In this document: piece after piece, positions 28,708-37,668 of the stretch | Layout of the letters: each line of letters begins with the position of its first letter | Numbering within the stretch: position 1 is the stretch's first letter | DNA from: an uncultured Prevotellaceae bacterium | Lineage (GTDB): Bacteria > Bacteroidota > Bacteroidia > Bacteroidales > Bacteroidaceae | Assembly (NCBI GenBank): GCA_900316585.1 | Contig: ONDM01000012.1 | Coordinates: forward strand, 1-64,000 | Length of the DNA stretch: 64,000 bases | Reading direction: 5' to 3' | The notes under the pieces: model-generated | What the model saw: only the letters and a program-made list of their open reading frames with translations | What the model was told of the DNA's origin: nothing | The model's database searches: none | Translations under genes and position numbers: made by a program

Positions 28708-28913
28708 TAGGATTCCTCTTAAAATTCCAAGATTTGTGCGTAAAATTAACGCAGAAATAGGAGAACTGTGTCGTAAACACATTTTTTGCATGTTGGAACT
28801 GTTAAAAAATAGTTATTTTCAAAAAAATCCACTTTTGGAGGGTAAAAAAAGCATGTTTTTTACACAATAGAATGGTGACTTTTTCAAATATATATTTCTA
28901 ATACCTTATTTTC

Positions 28914-30740
28914 ATGAGTGATTTTTCTTTTGCTTCTGGCGATTCTTTGCTTGAACGTTTTACCATTTTAAGGCAGTGCTACCAATGGAAGGGAACAGAG
29001 ATTTATAGGGTGATGGACTCTCAGAATGATTGTGAGGCCTATTTGGTCCTGACCAATCCGGACACCCGTCCACTATTCTTGGAAGGCAGGGCAGATGCAG
29101 TGGGCCTTTTCCCTGAAAGAGAGAATTTTGAACTGTTTAGGGCTGAAATTCAGGGTCAGGCTTACTGGGTACAGGTTACTCCTAACACCTCTATCTTCCC
29201 TTATGATTGTAGTACCTTGCATCTGGAAGACAAAGCAGGAGAGCATGTTTATTCCATCTTCAGCAGTCTTCTGGAGCAGCTCAAGGAGCTTCATGAGAGG
29301 ATTTATCCTTTCTGCCTAAACAACATTCACCCCTACAACGTGTGGATTGAAAGGGCAGAGGTTGTAGGCTGGCGTGCAGAGTTCATCAGTTTTGCCGACA
29401 TATCCTCTTACTCCACGCAGGAGGAGCCTTGGAGGCCGTCTTGCAGCAACTGGTTCAAGGCCAACGAGGTTTTCCAGGGCGTGTGCGATGCGAGGACTGA
29501 TGTCTTTTCCATGGGGTGTCTCTTGTATTTCTTCCTGCTGAAGAAGTACCCTTGGAAGGAGGAGGAAGATGGTGAGGACTGCGACCCATTCCGGATTTGT
29601 AATCTGCATCGGCATGAGCCGGATTGGGGCATTCTGCATGATGATGTCTTCCGTGGAGTTCTGGCATTTCTGCGAAAGGCCATGAACCCGAATCCTCAGG
29701 AGCGTTTCCAGACCATCGGAGAGATGGCCGAAGCGTTTCATGAACTCAAGGTGGCGCTGATGCGGGATTTGGAAGAGGATGACTTCTTTTCCGATTTTGA
29801 GCCATTTGAGCCTAATCACGGCCAGCCTTCCATCCAGCTCGGCTTCAAGAAATCCTCCGGGAAGGGAGGATTCGACCGGGTGGCAGGTATGGAAGAGTTG
29901 AAAACCTTGCTGAAACGTGAGGTGCTCTTTGCATTGAAGAATCCTGACGTGGCCGCAAGGTACAGGCTGAAGGTTCTCAACGGCATGGTTCTTTATGGCC
30001 CTCCTGGATGTGGCAAGACGTTCATTGCCGAGAATTTTGCCGAGGAATCGGGTATGAACTACACTCTGGTGAAGGCCAGTGACCTGGGTAATATCTTCGT
30101 CCATGGCTCCCAGTCGCTCATCCGCAGTCTTTTTGAAAAAGCAAGACAAAATGCTCCTTGTCTGGTCTATTTCGACGAGATTGATGCCTTGCTGCCCAAA
30201 CGGAATCCTTCAGAATCCAATATGGCAGGGGAGGTCAACGAATTCCTTACGCAGCTGAACAATTGCAGTGAGCGTGGCATCTTTGTGATGGGGTCGACCA
30301 ACCGCCCAGACTTGATGGACCCGGCAGTCCTGAGGGCTGGCCGACTGGAGAAACTGGTCTATGTGCCCATGCCCGACAAGGCAGCCCGTGAGGCTCTCTT
30401 CCAGCACGAACTGAAGGATAGGCCTGTGTTTCTTTCTGGTGGAAATGAAGTGGATACGGCTGCATTGGCAGAGATGACGGCAGGTTTTGTGTCGGCCGAC
30501 ATCTGTCATCTGGTGAACGAGGCAGCACTGGATGCAGCCATCGCTGGTCTGCCTATTGGCATGAGTGATTTGGTGGCTCGGGTGAAGCAGGCACGACGGT
30601 CGGTTTCCGACAAGGATGCCATGGGCTATGAGGCACTGAGAGCCCGTATGGAGGGCAAGGTTCAGGAGAGAGACCACTGCGTAGGGTTCGGAAGTAGACG
30701 CTATGCATCGGTCGGCTCCCTGCAGGCAGGAGCTGCCTGA
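28914..30740 (+). CDS. Pseudokinase-AAA+ ATPase fusion protein
   Basis: A 608-residue cytoplasmic protein with two parts. Residues about 15-285 have the outline of a protein kinase: DVFSMGCLLYFFL (206 region, subdomain IX) and NPQERFQTIGEMAEAF (subdomain XI). The catalytic residues are changed, however: the HRD-K loop reads LNNIHPYNVWI (Asp to Asn137, Lys to His139), the DFG position reads ADIS, and no glycine loop or VAxK lysine is visible. Residues 320-560 are an AAA+ module with Walker A GPPGCGKT (362-369), Walker B LVYFDEID, sensor GSTNRPD and RAGR at the finger. Its AAA part resembles FtsH/p97-type unfoldases. It appears to stand alone and its role is unknown. Confidence 0.85.
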   Translation: MSDFSFASGDSLLERFTILRQCYQWKGTEIYRVMDSQNDCEAYLVLTNPDTRPLFLEGRADAVGLFPERENFELFRAEIQGQAYWVQVTPNTSIFPYDCSTLHLEDKAGEHVYSIFSSLLEQLKELHERIYPFCLNNIHPYNVWIERAEVVGWRAEFISFADISSYSTQEEPWRPSCSNWFKANEVFQGVCDARTDVFSMGCLLYFFLLKKYPWKEEEDGEDCDPFRICNLHRHEPDWGILHDDVFRGVLAFLRKAMNPNPQERFQTIGEMAEAFHELKVALMRDLEEDDFFSDFEPFEPNHGQPSIQLGFKKSSGKGGFDRVAGMEELKTLLKREVLFALKNPDVAARYRLKVLNGMVLYGPPGCGKTFIAENFAEESGMNYTLVKASDLGNIFVHGSQSLIRSLFEKARQNAPCLVYFDEIDALLPKRNPSESNMAGEVNEFLTQLNNCSERGIFVMGSTNRPDLMDPAVLRAGRLEKLVYVPMPDKAAREALFQHELKDRPVFLSGGNEVDTAALAEMTAGFVSADICHLVNEAALDAAIAGLPIGMSDLVARVKQARRSVSDKDAMGYEALRARMEGKVQERDHCVGFGSRRYASVGSLQAGAA

Positions 30741-30782
30741 AAAAAGAAGGGTGGAGAGGTGGGGAAAATCGGAATAAATCAT

Positions 30783-30790
30783 TACATTTG
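30783..30790 (+). promoter_or_regulatory. -7 promoter element of the DUF5009 gene
   Basis: TACATTTG, 33 nt before the start codon at 30823. Confidence 0.65.
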
Positions 30791-30822
30791 CAGTTGTATT
30801 TTTGTGAATAATTGAGAACACT

Positions 30823-31992
30823 ATGAAAAACAGAGTCGCTGCCATTGATGTACTACGGTCCATCACCATGTTCCTTATGTTGTTCGTGAATGACATTCCC
30901 GGTCTAAAAGGAGTACCGGGGTGGCTTTTCCACGCTACGGCACAGCAGGACATGCTAGGTTTTTCCGATACCATCTTTCCTGCCTTCCTCTTTTGCGTGG
31001 GCATGTCGGTTCCATTTGCCTTGGAAAATCGGTTCAAGAAGGGTGAAAATTATTTACAGGTCATCACCCATATCTTGATACGTACTTTTTCCTTGGTCGT
31101 GATGGGACTATTCACCTTGAACTGCAGCGGTCATGGCGTGCTCTCCGGTTCTTGGTTCATGCTGCTCATGGCCATCGGGTTCGCCCTGACTTGGATAGAT
31201 GCTCCTGCACTGGCTAGTCACAAGAATATATATAGAATCTTGAAGTGGACCGGTGCCATTTTGCTGGCCGTACTGCTGGTTTATTTCGATGTGAGTGGAA
31301 AGCCGTTTGAGACTGGTTGGTGGGGTATTCTGGGACTGATAGGATGGACCTATCTGGTAGTTTCCGTGGTCTATCTGTTCACTAGAAAAAACTTGACAGC
31401 CAATGGTGTCGTGTGCGCATTGTTCATCCTGCTCTGCATTCTGAACAATGCCAACGTGATTCCTAAAGAATACTTCTCCCGTGCGGTGTTGCTTCCTTTC
31501 ATCCCGGGTGGATGGACGCATCATGCACTGGGTATGTCTGGACTGATGACCTCACTGGTTATGAAGCATTTTGCTTCTAAAGAGAACGGAAAACGCACCC
31601 TCATCATTAATCTTTTGTTGGCAGGCTGCTTCTCCTGTGTGGCAGGACTGGTTTGTCATCATTTCTGGATTATTTCCAAGATTCAGGCCACACCTACCTG
31701 GCTTTTTTATTGCCTGGCTATTTATTTCGTTTTGTTGGCTATTATTTTCTATATAACCGATGTAAAAGGAAAAGTTTCATGGTTCCAGTGGCTTAAACCA
31801 GCCGGTGTAGCCACTCTTACCTGCTATATTCTTCCTTATTTTTGGTATGCAATAAAAGGAATTTTAGGTCTCACCCTTCCAGAAGGTGTATATTATGGTT
31901 GGGTGGGAATTTTCATCTCTCTACTTTATTCTTATCTTATTATACTGATAGTTAAATACTTACTGGAATTGGGTGTAAAGATTAAGGTGTGA
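30823..31992 (+). CDS. DUF5009 membrane protein, HGSNAT-like acyltransferase
   Basis: A 389-residue protein with about ten membrane helices. The N-terminal RVAAIDVLRSITMFLMLFVND block is the hallmark of the COG4299/DUF5009 group, which is related to heparan-alpha-glucosaminide N-acetyltransferase. FPAFLFCVGMSVPFAL is the next conserved helix. Members are thought to move acyl groups across the membrane onto sugars, but the bacterial substrate is not established. It has its own promoter. A 563-bp gap with repeats follows. Confidence 0.85.
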   Translation: MKNRVAAIDVLRSITMFLMLFVNDIPGLKGVPGWLFHATAQQDMLGFSDTIFPAFLFCVGMSVPFALENRFKKGENYLQVITHILIRTFSLVVMGLFTLNCSGHGVLSGSWFMLLMAIGFALTWIDAPALASHKNIYRILKWTGAILLAVLLVYFDVSGKPFETGWWGILGLIGWTYLVVSVVYLFTRKNLTANGVVCALFILLCILNNANVIPKEYFSRAVLLPFIPGGWTHHALGMSGLMTSLVMKHFASKENGKRTLIINLLLAGCFSCVAGLVCHHFWIISKIQATPTWLFYCLAIYFVLLAIIFYITDVKGKVSWFQWLKPAGVATLTCYILPYFWYAIKGILGLTLPEGVYYGWVGIFISLLYSYLIILIVKYLLELGVKIKV

Positions 31993-32008
31993 AAAATATA
32001 TATAATCC

Positions 32009-32198
32009 ATGTCATTTGTCATTAATGTCATTAGTCATTAAGCATTTTTTGAAAAACACTAAAACATGAAAATCGGGGGTGAAATAGTGCCAATATAATT
32101 ATAAATAATATTTATTATTATATTGAGCCGGAAATGGCTCCCCCGTATGAAAAAGTGGAAATACCTTAATGACAAATGACAAATGACATTAATGACAT
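32009..32198. repeat. 190-bp imperfect palindromic element
   Basis: Two 34-bp arms (32009-32042 and 32165-32198), each built of AATGACA-type units in opposite orientation, pair with small bulges. Inside them CGGGGG (32074-32079) faces CCCCCG (32140-32145), and the centre is a near-perfect 33-bp AT-only palindrome (32092-32124). The whole unit could fold into one long hairpin and resembles a MITE or REP-like element. No transposase or target-site duplication is visible. Confidence 0.6.
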
Positions 32199-32221
32199 GA
32201 AAAACATGAAAAACATGAAAA
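32195..32221 (+). repeat. Three tandem copies of a 9-bp unit
   Basis: ACATGAAAA is repeated three times without a gap, starting at the outer end of the right arm of the palindromic element. Confidence 0.75.
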
Positions 32222-32325
32222 ATTCAAGTATAGTGCACTAAATGTCTTTATATCTGCTTGTGTATCAATATGTTAAAAATGTAAATGTTAAATTACCCCT
32301 GAAAATGACGTTTTTAGCTTGAAAA

Positions 32326-32358
32326 TTTGGATTATGCATTTTGTATGTATTATCTTTG
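32326..32358 (+). promoter_or_regulatory. Promoter of the carboxylesterase gene (-33 and -7 elements)
   Basis: TTTG at 32326-32329 and TATCTTTG at 32351-32358 are 21 bp apart, which is the spacing known for Bacteroidota promoters. The start codon is at 32556, so the mRNA leader would be about 190 nt, far longer than for other genes in the window. Confidence 0.7.
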
Positions 32359-32385
32359 CATAAAGAAGTTTTAGAGAATTGGTGA

Positions 32386-32425
32386 TTTTTTCTCCCTAAC
32401 TGGGGATAATTTTTTCCCTAACTGG
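32386..32425 (+). promoter_or_regulatory. Direct repeat in the long leader of the carboxylesterase gene
   Basis: TTTTTTCTCCCTAACTGG (32386-32403) and TTTTTTCCCTAACTGG (32410-32425) share CCCTAACTGG with a period of 22 bp, about two helical turns. This fits a protein-binding site or a repeated RNA motif just after the predicted transcription start. Confidence 0.45.
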
Positions 32426-32555
32426 CGAAGAAAAATAAGCGTTCTTTGGACTAGCTGGAAGAATAGAAAATTGAATATTATTGCGAATATTGCTTGATGA
32501 TACCTGAACTGTTGATAAGAGAACTAAACACATTCAAAAACTTAAAAATTGTACT

Positions 32556-34226
32556 ATGAAAAAATTAATGAGAACTTGTCTCTTCCTGTTGGCCGGAGCC
32601 TTCATGGCATCCTGTGCCGGAAATTCCAAGCAGGGGCAGACTGCTGAGGATTATCTGGGTTACAACCCCGATGAGCAGCAGCTTTTGCTGGGCGATGACA
32701 TTGCCATAGCTCAGACTCAGTACGGAAAGGTAAAGGGCTACATCCTTCGTGGTGTTTATACTTACCTGGGTATCCCTTATGGCGCACCTACTAGTGGTGA
32801 GAACCGTTTCATGCCTCCACAGCCTCCACAGCCTTGGGAAGGTGTGCTGCCTACAGTCTTCTATGGCGACAGCGCTCCTCAGATTACGGACGACAAGTAC
32901 CACAATGACTATAGTACCTTTGCAGACCATTGGAACTACTATGGGGTGAGCGAGGACTGCCTGCGACTGAATGTCTGGACTCCAAACACCGACCAGCAGA
33001 AGCGTCCGGTATTGGTTTGGCTGCATGGTGGAGGCTATACCAACGGTAACGGCATCGAACAGGATGGCTACAATGGCGAGAATCTGGCTCGCGAGGGCAA
33101 CATCGTCTTCGTAAGCATCAACCACCGTCTGGGTCCTATCGGCTATACCGATTTCTCTGCTGTAGACCCTAAGTTCAAGGATTCCGGAAATGTAGGTATG
33201 CTGGACATCCACGCTGCACTGCAGTGGGTTCACGACAATATCGCCAACTTTGGCGGTGACCCAGGCAATGTGACCATCATGGGACAGAGCGGCGGTGGTG
33301 CCAAGGTGTGCAACATGATTGCCATGAGCGACAACAAGGGTTTGGTTTCCAAGGGTGTGGCTCTCAGTGGAAATACCTATCATGCTGCTGATCAGGCATT
33401 CACTTCTGAACTGGGTAAGTTCATCTGTAAGAAGGGCGGCGGTATGGATAAGCTGCAGAAGATGACTTGGTGTGAATATATCGACCTGGCTAATGCCTGC
33501 GCACGTGAGTTTGCAGCTTCACATCCTGAAATCCCTGTACGCGGTTCCTTCGCTCCTGTAGCCGACGGCGTTCACTTCCCAAAGGGAAATTTCTATGCTG
33601 ACAAGGCAGACTGGAGCAATGATGTTCCAATGATGTTCTGCACCACCACTTCTGAGTGGGGCATGAGCCGTGCTAATCCAGAAATGGATGATGTAACCAA
33701 GGAGCAGGCTATCGAGCTGCTTCAGCGCCCAGGCCTTTTCAGCGCTGAAAAGACTCCAGAGAAGGCTGCTCAGGTCTATGCAGCCTATGAGAAGCTGGCA
33801 CAGGTACTGCCAAACAAGACCAAGCCTATCTCCATCGTGAACCTGGCTAACGCTTCCCGTACAGCTGTAGTGGCTTCAGCCAACTGCAAGAAGGTGCAGG
33901 ATGCTCCTGTCTACATGGCACTCTTCGACTATGAGCCTAACCTCTTCAATGGCCGTATGCGTGCATTCCACTGTGCAGATATCTGCTACTGGTTCAAGAA
34001 CACTGACCTCATGGTGACTCACACCGGTGGCGGTAAGGAGCCTCGTGAGCTGAGCAATAAGATGAGCGCAGCCCTGCTGAACTTCATGAAGACCGGTAAT
34101 CCTAACAATGAATTGTTGCCAGAGTGGTCAGCCTATACTACGGAAAAGGGTGAGCTGATGCTGCTGAACACCGAGTGCAAGGTGATGAACGATCCAGACC
34201 GTGAGGCACGTAAGTCTCTCGAGTAA
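32556..34226 (+). CDS. Type B carboxylesterase lipoprotein
   Basis: A 556-residue esterase/lipase of the cholinesterase-like family, exported and lipid-anchored (lipobox MASC, Cys about 20). The family block SEDCLRLNVW is followed by the oxyanion hole LHGGGYTNGNG. The nucleophile Ser is in GQSGGGAK, and the His is in AFHCADICYWF. It hydrolyses carboxylic esters, perhaps acyl or feruloyl groups on plant glycans given the neighbouring glycosidases, but the substrate is not evident. Codons are strongly biased to C- and G-ending forms, which suggests high expression. A strong terminator follows. Confidence 0.9.
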   Translation: MKKLMRTCLFLLAGAFMASCAGNSKQGQTAEDYLGYNPDEQQLLLGDDIAIAQTQYGKVKGYILRGVYTYLGIPYGAPTSGENRFMPPQPPQPWEGVLPTVFYGDSAPQITDDKYHNDYSTFADHWNYYGVSEDCLRLNVWTPNTDQQKRPVLVWLHGGGYTNGNGIEQDGYNGENLAREGNIVFVSINHRLGPIGYTDFSAVDPKFKDSGNVGMLDIHAALQWVHDNIANFGGDPGNVTIMGQSGGGAKVCNMIAMSDNKGLVSKGVALSGNTYHAADQAFTSELGKFICKKGGGMDKLQKMTWCEYIDLANACAREFAASHPEIPVRGSFAPVADGVHFPKGNFYADKADWSNDVPMMFCTTTSEWGMSRANPEMDDVTKEQAIELLQRPGLFSAEKTPEKAAQVYAAYEKLAQVLPNKTKPISIVNLANASRTAVVASANCKKVQDAPVYMALFDYEPNLFNGRMRAFHCADICYWFKNTDLMVTHTGGGKEPRELSNKMSAALLNFMKTGNPNNELLPEWSAYTTEKGELMLLNTECKVMNDPDREARKSLE

Positions 34227-34240
34227 GAGATTGAGATAAA

Positions 34241-34273
34241 AAGAAAAGCCCCGGACTCTCCGGGGCTTTTCTT
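34241..34273. terminator. Bidirectional terminator after the carboxylesterase
   Basis: A perfect 15-bp stem (34241-34255 with 34259-34273) with a 3-nt loop and a T-rich 3' side, between convergent genes. Confidence 0.9.
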
Positions 34274-34283
34274 GTCTTTAGGC

Positions 34284-34595
34284 TTATCGCTTGTCTTGAA
34301 CGCCAAGCTTCATCCAGTTCTCCTGATCAAAGTTGGTCTTGATAACTTTCTTGATAGCCTGGAACTCTGTTTTTACTCCATCCATGACTTGATTGGTCTC
34401 AGTGGTGATGACTTTCAGCTTTGCACGTAAATCATCGGCCTTTTCGCCTAATTCTTTCAGTTTGGCACAGTCTTCCAGCATCTTGTCTAAAGTGCTGAAA
34501 TCTATGTCCAGACCCTTGACTCTTTCTTTGTTGGTTTTCAGCCCATTATCCAAGAAATGGACCTTTTCTACCAATTCATCAATTGTTTTTGACAT
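34284..34595 (-). CDS. Small coiled-coil protein (103 residues), unknown function
   Basis: Starts MSKTIDELVEKVHFLDNGLK. The whole chain is charged and helical with Leu/Ile heptads, consistent with a coiled coil, and it has no signal peptide or membrane helix. ATG 34595 is preferred because the longer reading extends past the promoter. It has its own promoter and shares the terminator with the carboxylesterase. No family is recognised. Confidence 0.75.
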   Translation of the reverse strand: MSKTIDELVEKVHFLDNGLKTNKERVKGLDIDFSTLDKMLEDCAKLKELGEKADDLRAKLKVITTETNQVMDGVKTEFQAIKKVIKTNFDQENWMKLGVQDKR

Positions 34596-34631
34596 AATGT
34601 TTTTGTTTGGGTTAAACTTCAAAATCTCTAA

Positions 34632-34639
34632 CAAAGATA
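34632..34639 (-). promoter_or_regulatory. -7 promoter element of the coiled-coil gene
   Basis: Minus strand reads TATCTTTG, about 37 nt before the start at 34595. Confidence 0.7.
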
Positions 34640-34640
34640 C

Positions 34641-34673
34641 AAAAAAAATCGGCACCTTGCGATACCGATTTTT
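34641..34673. terminator. Terminator of the GH43-GH51 operon
   Basis: AAAAATCGG (34644-34652) pairs with CCGATTTTT (34665-34673). On the minus strand the stem is followed by eight T residues. Confidence 0.75.
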
Positions 34674-34696
34674 ATGTTTTTTAACATTTATGCCGC

Positions 34697-36688
34697 CTAT
34701 TTGGAAGAGATGACATAGATGGTGAATGACTCTGCAGGGATGCGTGCCTGAAGGGTATTTCCTGTGATGGAGAACTGGTGCTCCTGAGGCTTGATCTTGT
34801 CGGGTTCGTCCACGGTATTCTCTGCATCAGGGTTCGTGCAGCTGAAGCGTATGCACTTCACTTCACGGTCTGCAGTACCGCCCTTCTTTTTCTTTTCCTT
34901 CAGGGTGATAGGCACACTCAGAGCTTCTTCGGTAACATTGACCACCTTAATGTAGATCAGTTCCTTATCTTTGTCCAGACAGGCGGTAGCATAGAGTCCG
35001 TCTTGTCCTTCGGCACCGATGACAGGCTTGCCGTTCATGGTGAGCGGAAGCACGTTGGTTCCCTTGTAGAGGGAGTACAGCTGCTGGACATAATAGCTGC
35101 AGGTACGGGCTACACGGGTATTGTCGTACCAGATCATGTCGGGTCTCCATTGCCAGCCTTCCACATGAGCGAAGAGTGGAGCATAGGTAGCCATGTGTAC
35201 CACGTCGGCATTGCGCTCCAGTCCGGTCATGAAGGCTGCCTCCATGAGGGCTGCGTGATAGTGGTTCCATCCCTTGCCTTTTTCGTGGCAGGCATACTCA
35301 CCGGCAAAGACCTTGGCTCCCTTGCGGGAATAGTTGTCGTAGCGGTCAGCTGATTTGAGGAAGAACTCTTCTGGCTGATAGTAGTGCTCATCCACCAGGT
35401 CTGCACCCAGTCGGTTCATTTCCGGCCATAGATAGTCGAACTGTTCGCCGCTGGCCGATGGGCCGGAGCTTCCTACGAGTTTGATTTCCGGGTGTTTCTG
35501 GCGCAGGGCCTTGACAAATACCTCTAGGCGCTCAGGATATTCAGGTCCCCACTGCTCGTTGCCGATGCCCAGGAACTTCAGGTTGAATGGTTTCGGGTGG
35601 CCCATGTCGGCACGGAGCTTGCCCCACTTGGTGTCAGTGCTGCCGTTGGCGAATTCTATCAGGTCAAGGGCATCCTGCACATATTCATCCAGCTGGTCCA
35701 CGGGCTGATGGGCGCTCAGGTCATCGTTCTGGTACTGGCAAGCCAGACCCACGCTGAGGATAGGAAGCGGTTCGGAACCTATTTCCTCTGAAAGCAGGAA
35801 GTATTCATAGAAGCCCAGGCCGTAGCTCTGGTAGTAGTCGGCATAGAAACGGTGAGGGAAGGTGTATTGCCAGCGGTTCTGGTTCAGTGGACGGTTCTCT
35901 ACCGGCCCCACGGAGTTTTTCCACTGGTAGCGGGTGGCCAGTTCAGAGCCTTCTACGATACAGCCGCCTGGGAAACGGAACACACCCGGTTTCAGGTCAG
36001 CCAGCGCCTGTGCCAAGTCTTTACGCATGCCATTCTCATGTCCCATCCAGGTATCTGTAGGGAAGAGGGAAACATGTTCCAGGTCCACGGTCTCCGTGCC
36101 CTCCAAGAAGATGCGCAGGACAGCCTTCTCGCAGTCTTCCTTGGCATTCATGGTCACCGTATATTTCTTCCACTCCTTGGAATCGATGGTGACTTTCTCC
36201 TGATTGAAGTACATGTTTCCATGTGCGGTGCGGAGCAGGTTCACCAGTTCTACGCGGATTTTGGCAGGAGTGCCGTTCGGAACGCGTGCCCAGACAGAGA
36301 AACGGTATGCTTTTCCCTTCTGGATACCAATGCCGAAGAAGCCTTCATTTTCCAGCATGGTACGCTTGTGGGCATGGCCTGGGTCGGCCAGACGTACATA
36401 GTGAGGATTCCTTTCAAAAGGGCCATCCTCCCTTACGGTCACGTTACCGGCACTCTTCCAGCCCTGCAGCGCCTGTGGGAACTCAAAGGACCGGTTCTTC
36501 ACCAGTTCGGCATAGAGTCCGCCGTCGGCAGCAAAGTTGATGTCTTCAAAGAAGATGCCATACATGGTAGGCTGAATCACTGCACCCGGTTTCTGGGTAT
36601 TGATGACCAGTTCCTGGGTGGTTTTCTGTGCTGAAACTGCGAGTGAGACAGTCAGCAGGATTAAGGTTAACAGGTTATTTCGCTTCAT
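34697..36688 (-). CDS. Secreted alpha-L-arabinofuranosidase, GH51
   Basis: A 663-residue exported enzyme that removes arabinofuranose from arabinan or arabinoxylan. Signal peptide (1-20), an embedded carbohydrate-binding region (about 85-215), the TIM barrel, and a C-terminal beta domain. The acid/base Glu is in LGIGNEQWG (about residue 375) and the nucleophile Glu in VFAGEYACH (about 460). FRFPGGCIVEG is another family block. Its start overlaps the end of the GH43 gene by 14 bp, so the two are co-transcribed and probably act on the same arabinose-containing glycan. Confidence 0.93.
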   Translation of the reverse strand: MKRNNLLTLILLTVSLAVSAQKTTQELVINTQKPGAVIQPTMYGIFFEDINFAADGGLYAELVKNRSFEFPQALQGWKSAGNVTVREDGPFERNPHYVRLADPGHAHKRTMLENEGFFGIGIQKGKAYRFSVWARVPNGTPAKIRVELVNLLRTAHGNMYFNQEKVTIDSKEWKKYTVTMNAKEDCEKAVLRIFLEGTETVDLEHVSLFPTDTWMGHENGMRKDLAQALADLKPGVFRFPGGCIVEGSELATRYQWKNSVGPVENRPLNQNRWQYTFPHRFYADYYQSYGLGFYEYFLLSEEIGSEPLPILSVGLACQYQNDDLSAHQPVDQLDEYVQDALDLIEFANGSTDTKWGKLRADMGHPKPFNLKFLGIGNEQWGPEYPERLEVFVKALRQKHPEIKLVGSSGPSASGEQFDYLWPEMNRLGADLVDEHYYQPEEFFLKSADRYDNYSRKGAKVFAGEYACHEKGKGWNHYHAALMEAAFMTGLERNADVVHMATYAPLFAHVEGWQWRPDMIWYDNTRVARTCSYYVQQLYSLYKGTNVLPLTMNGKPVIGAEGQDGLYATACLDKDKELIYIKVVNVTEEALSVPITLKEKKKKGGTADREVKCIRFSCTNPDAENTVDEPDKIKPQEHQFSITGNTLQARIPAESFTIYVISSK

Positions 36689-37643
36689 CTTGATAGTATT
36701 TTTTCAGTTTAGCGTATTCTTTCTTGGTCAGAGCGATGACGGTCCCGTGCCGGGGATGGAAGTCCATGCTCACCTCATGGTCTATAGCCTTGAAGTGGTG
36801 CAAGTCTGAAGTTTCCGTGAACTGGTACTTTTTCTTCATGTAGACATCGTACATCAGGATATACTTGTCCTGACCGATGAGCTTGAAGGTTCCGGCACCT
36901 TCCACGGCCTCTGGAGTCTGTTGCTTGTAGTCGGGGTCTTCCTGCCACTGGCCGGAAGTGAGGGAACGGGTGGTAGCCACCTTGATGCCGTTTCCGTGCC
37001 CCTCGGTCTTGTAGAAGAGGTAGTACAGACCATCTTTCTCCACAATGTCACCGTCGATGCAGGATTTCTTGTCCTTTGGGAAGAAGAACTGTTTCGGCTC
37101 GCCTTCCAGGTCGGTGAAATCTTTGTTGGCGTAGGCATAGTAGATGATGTCAATGCCTTTCTCTCCATGTTTCATGGACCAGTAGATGAGATATTTGCCG
37201 GCCTCCTTGTCGTAGATGGTCTGCGGAGCCCAGACTCGTTTCAGGTCTTCCTGGTCACTGTATTTCTTCTGCATGTTCACCACCGATGATTTCCAGTGAA
37301 TCAGGTCTTTGGACTTGAGCAGCACCATGGCACGGTTACTGTCCCAGCCGTTGCACGAAGCCATGTCGGTAGCTACCATATAGAATGTTTTCCCGTCCTG
37401 TGCACGGAGGATATGCGGGTCACGCACGCCACCTGTGGAGCTGATGACCTTGGAGTCGATGACCGGCTTGTTTCCGTTCAGGGCATGGAAGTGATAGCCG
37501 TCGGGGCTCAGGGCGTAGCAGATAGCCTCCTGGGGAATATGGTTTCCCGTGAAATAGACAAAGAGGTAGCCACCGTCAGGTTCTGCAGCTTGGAGAGAAC
37601 CCATGCATATTGCCAGCAAGGCAGTAAGTAGAAGTTTCTTCAT
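36675..37643 (-). CDS. Secreted GH43 glycosidase
   Basis: A 322-residue exported five-bladed beta-propeller. Signal peptide (1-20). Three acidic residues expected for GH43 are visible: Asp75 in GVRDPHI (base), Asp197 in CIDGD (pKa modulator) and Glu248 in AVEGAGTF (acid). The N-terminal GYLFVYFTGN strand recalls GH43 subfamilies active on arabinofuranosides or galactofuranosides, but the subfamily is not certain. ATG 37643 begins the signal peptide, and the promoter at 37669 rules out the longer reading. It is the first gene of the GH43-GH51 operon. Confidence 0.9.
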   Translation of the reverse strand: MKKLLLTALLAICMGSLQAAEPDGGYLFVYFTGNHIPQEAICYALSPDGYHFHALNGNKPVIDSKVISSTGGVRDPHILRAQDGKTFYMVATDMASCNGWDSNRAMVLLKSKDLIHWKSSVVNMQKKYSDQEDLKRVWAPQTIYDKEAGKYLIYWSMKHGEKGIDIIYYAYANKDFTDLEGEPKQFFFPKDKKSCIDGDIVEKDGLYYLFYKTEGHGNGIKVATTRSLTSGQWQEDPDYKQQTPEAVEGAGTFKLIGQDKYILMYDVYMKKKYQFTETSDLHHFKAIDHEVSMDFHPRHGTVIALTKKEYAKLKKYYQDEAK

Positions 37644-37668
37644 ATTTAGATATAAGGCCATTATGCTA

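Noticed and set aside
28708..28913. Small RNA or riboswitch before the pseudokinase-AAA gene
   Set aside because: Beyond one small inverted repeat near the NUDIX promoter, the region is AT-rich without a clear stem, promoter or terminator on the plus strand.
29316..30149. Open frame of 277 codons opposite the pseudokinase-AAA gene
   Set aside because: Antisense shadow: the forward frame carries the Walker and sensor motifs, the reverse one nothing.
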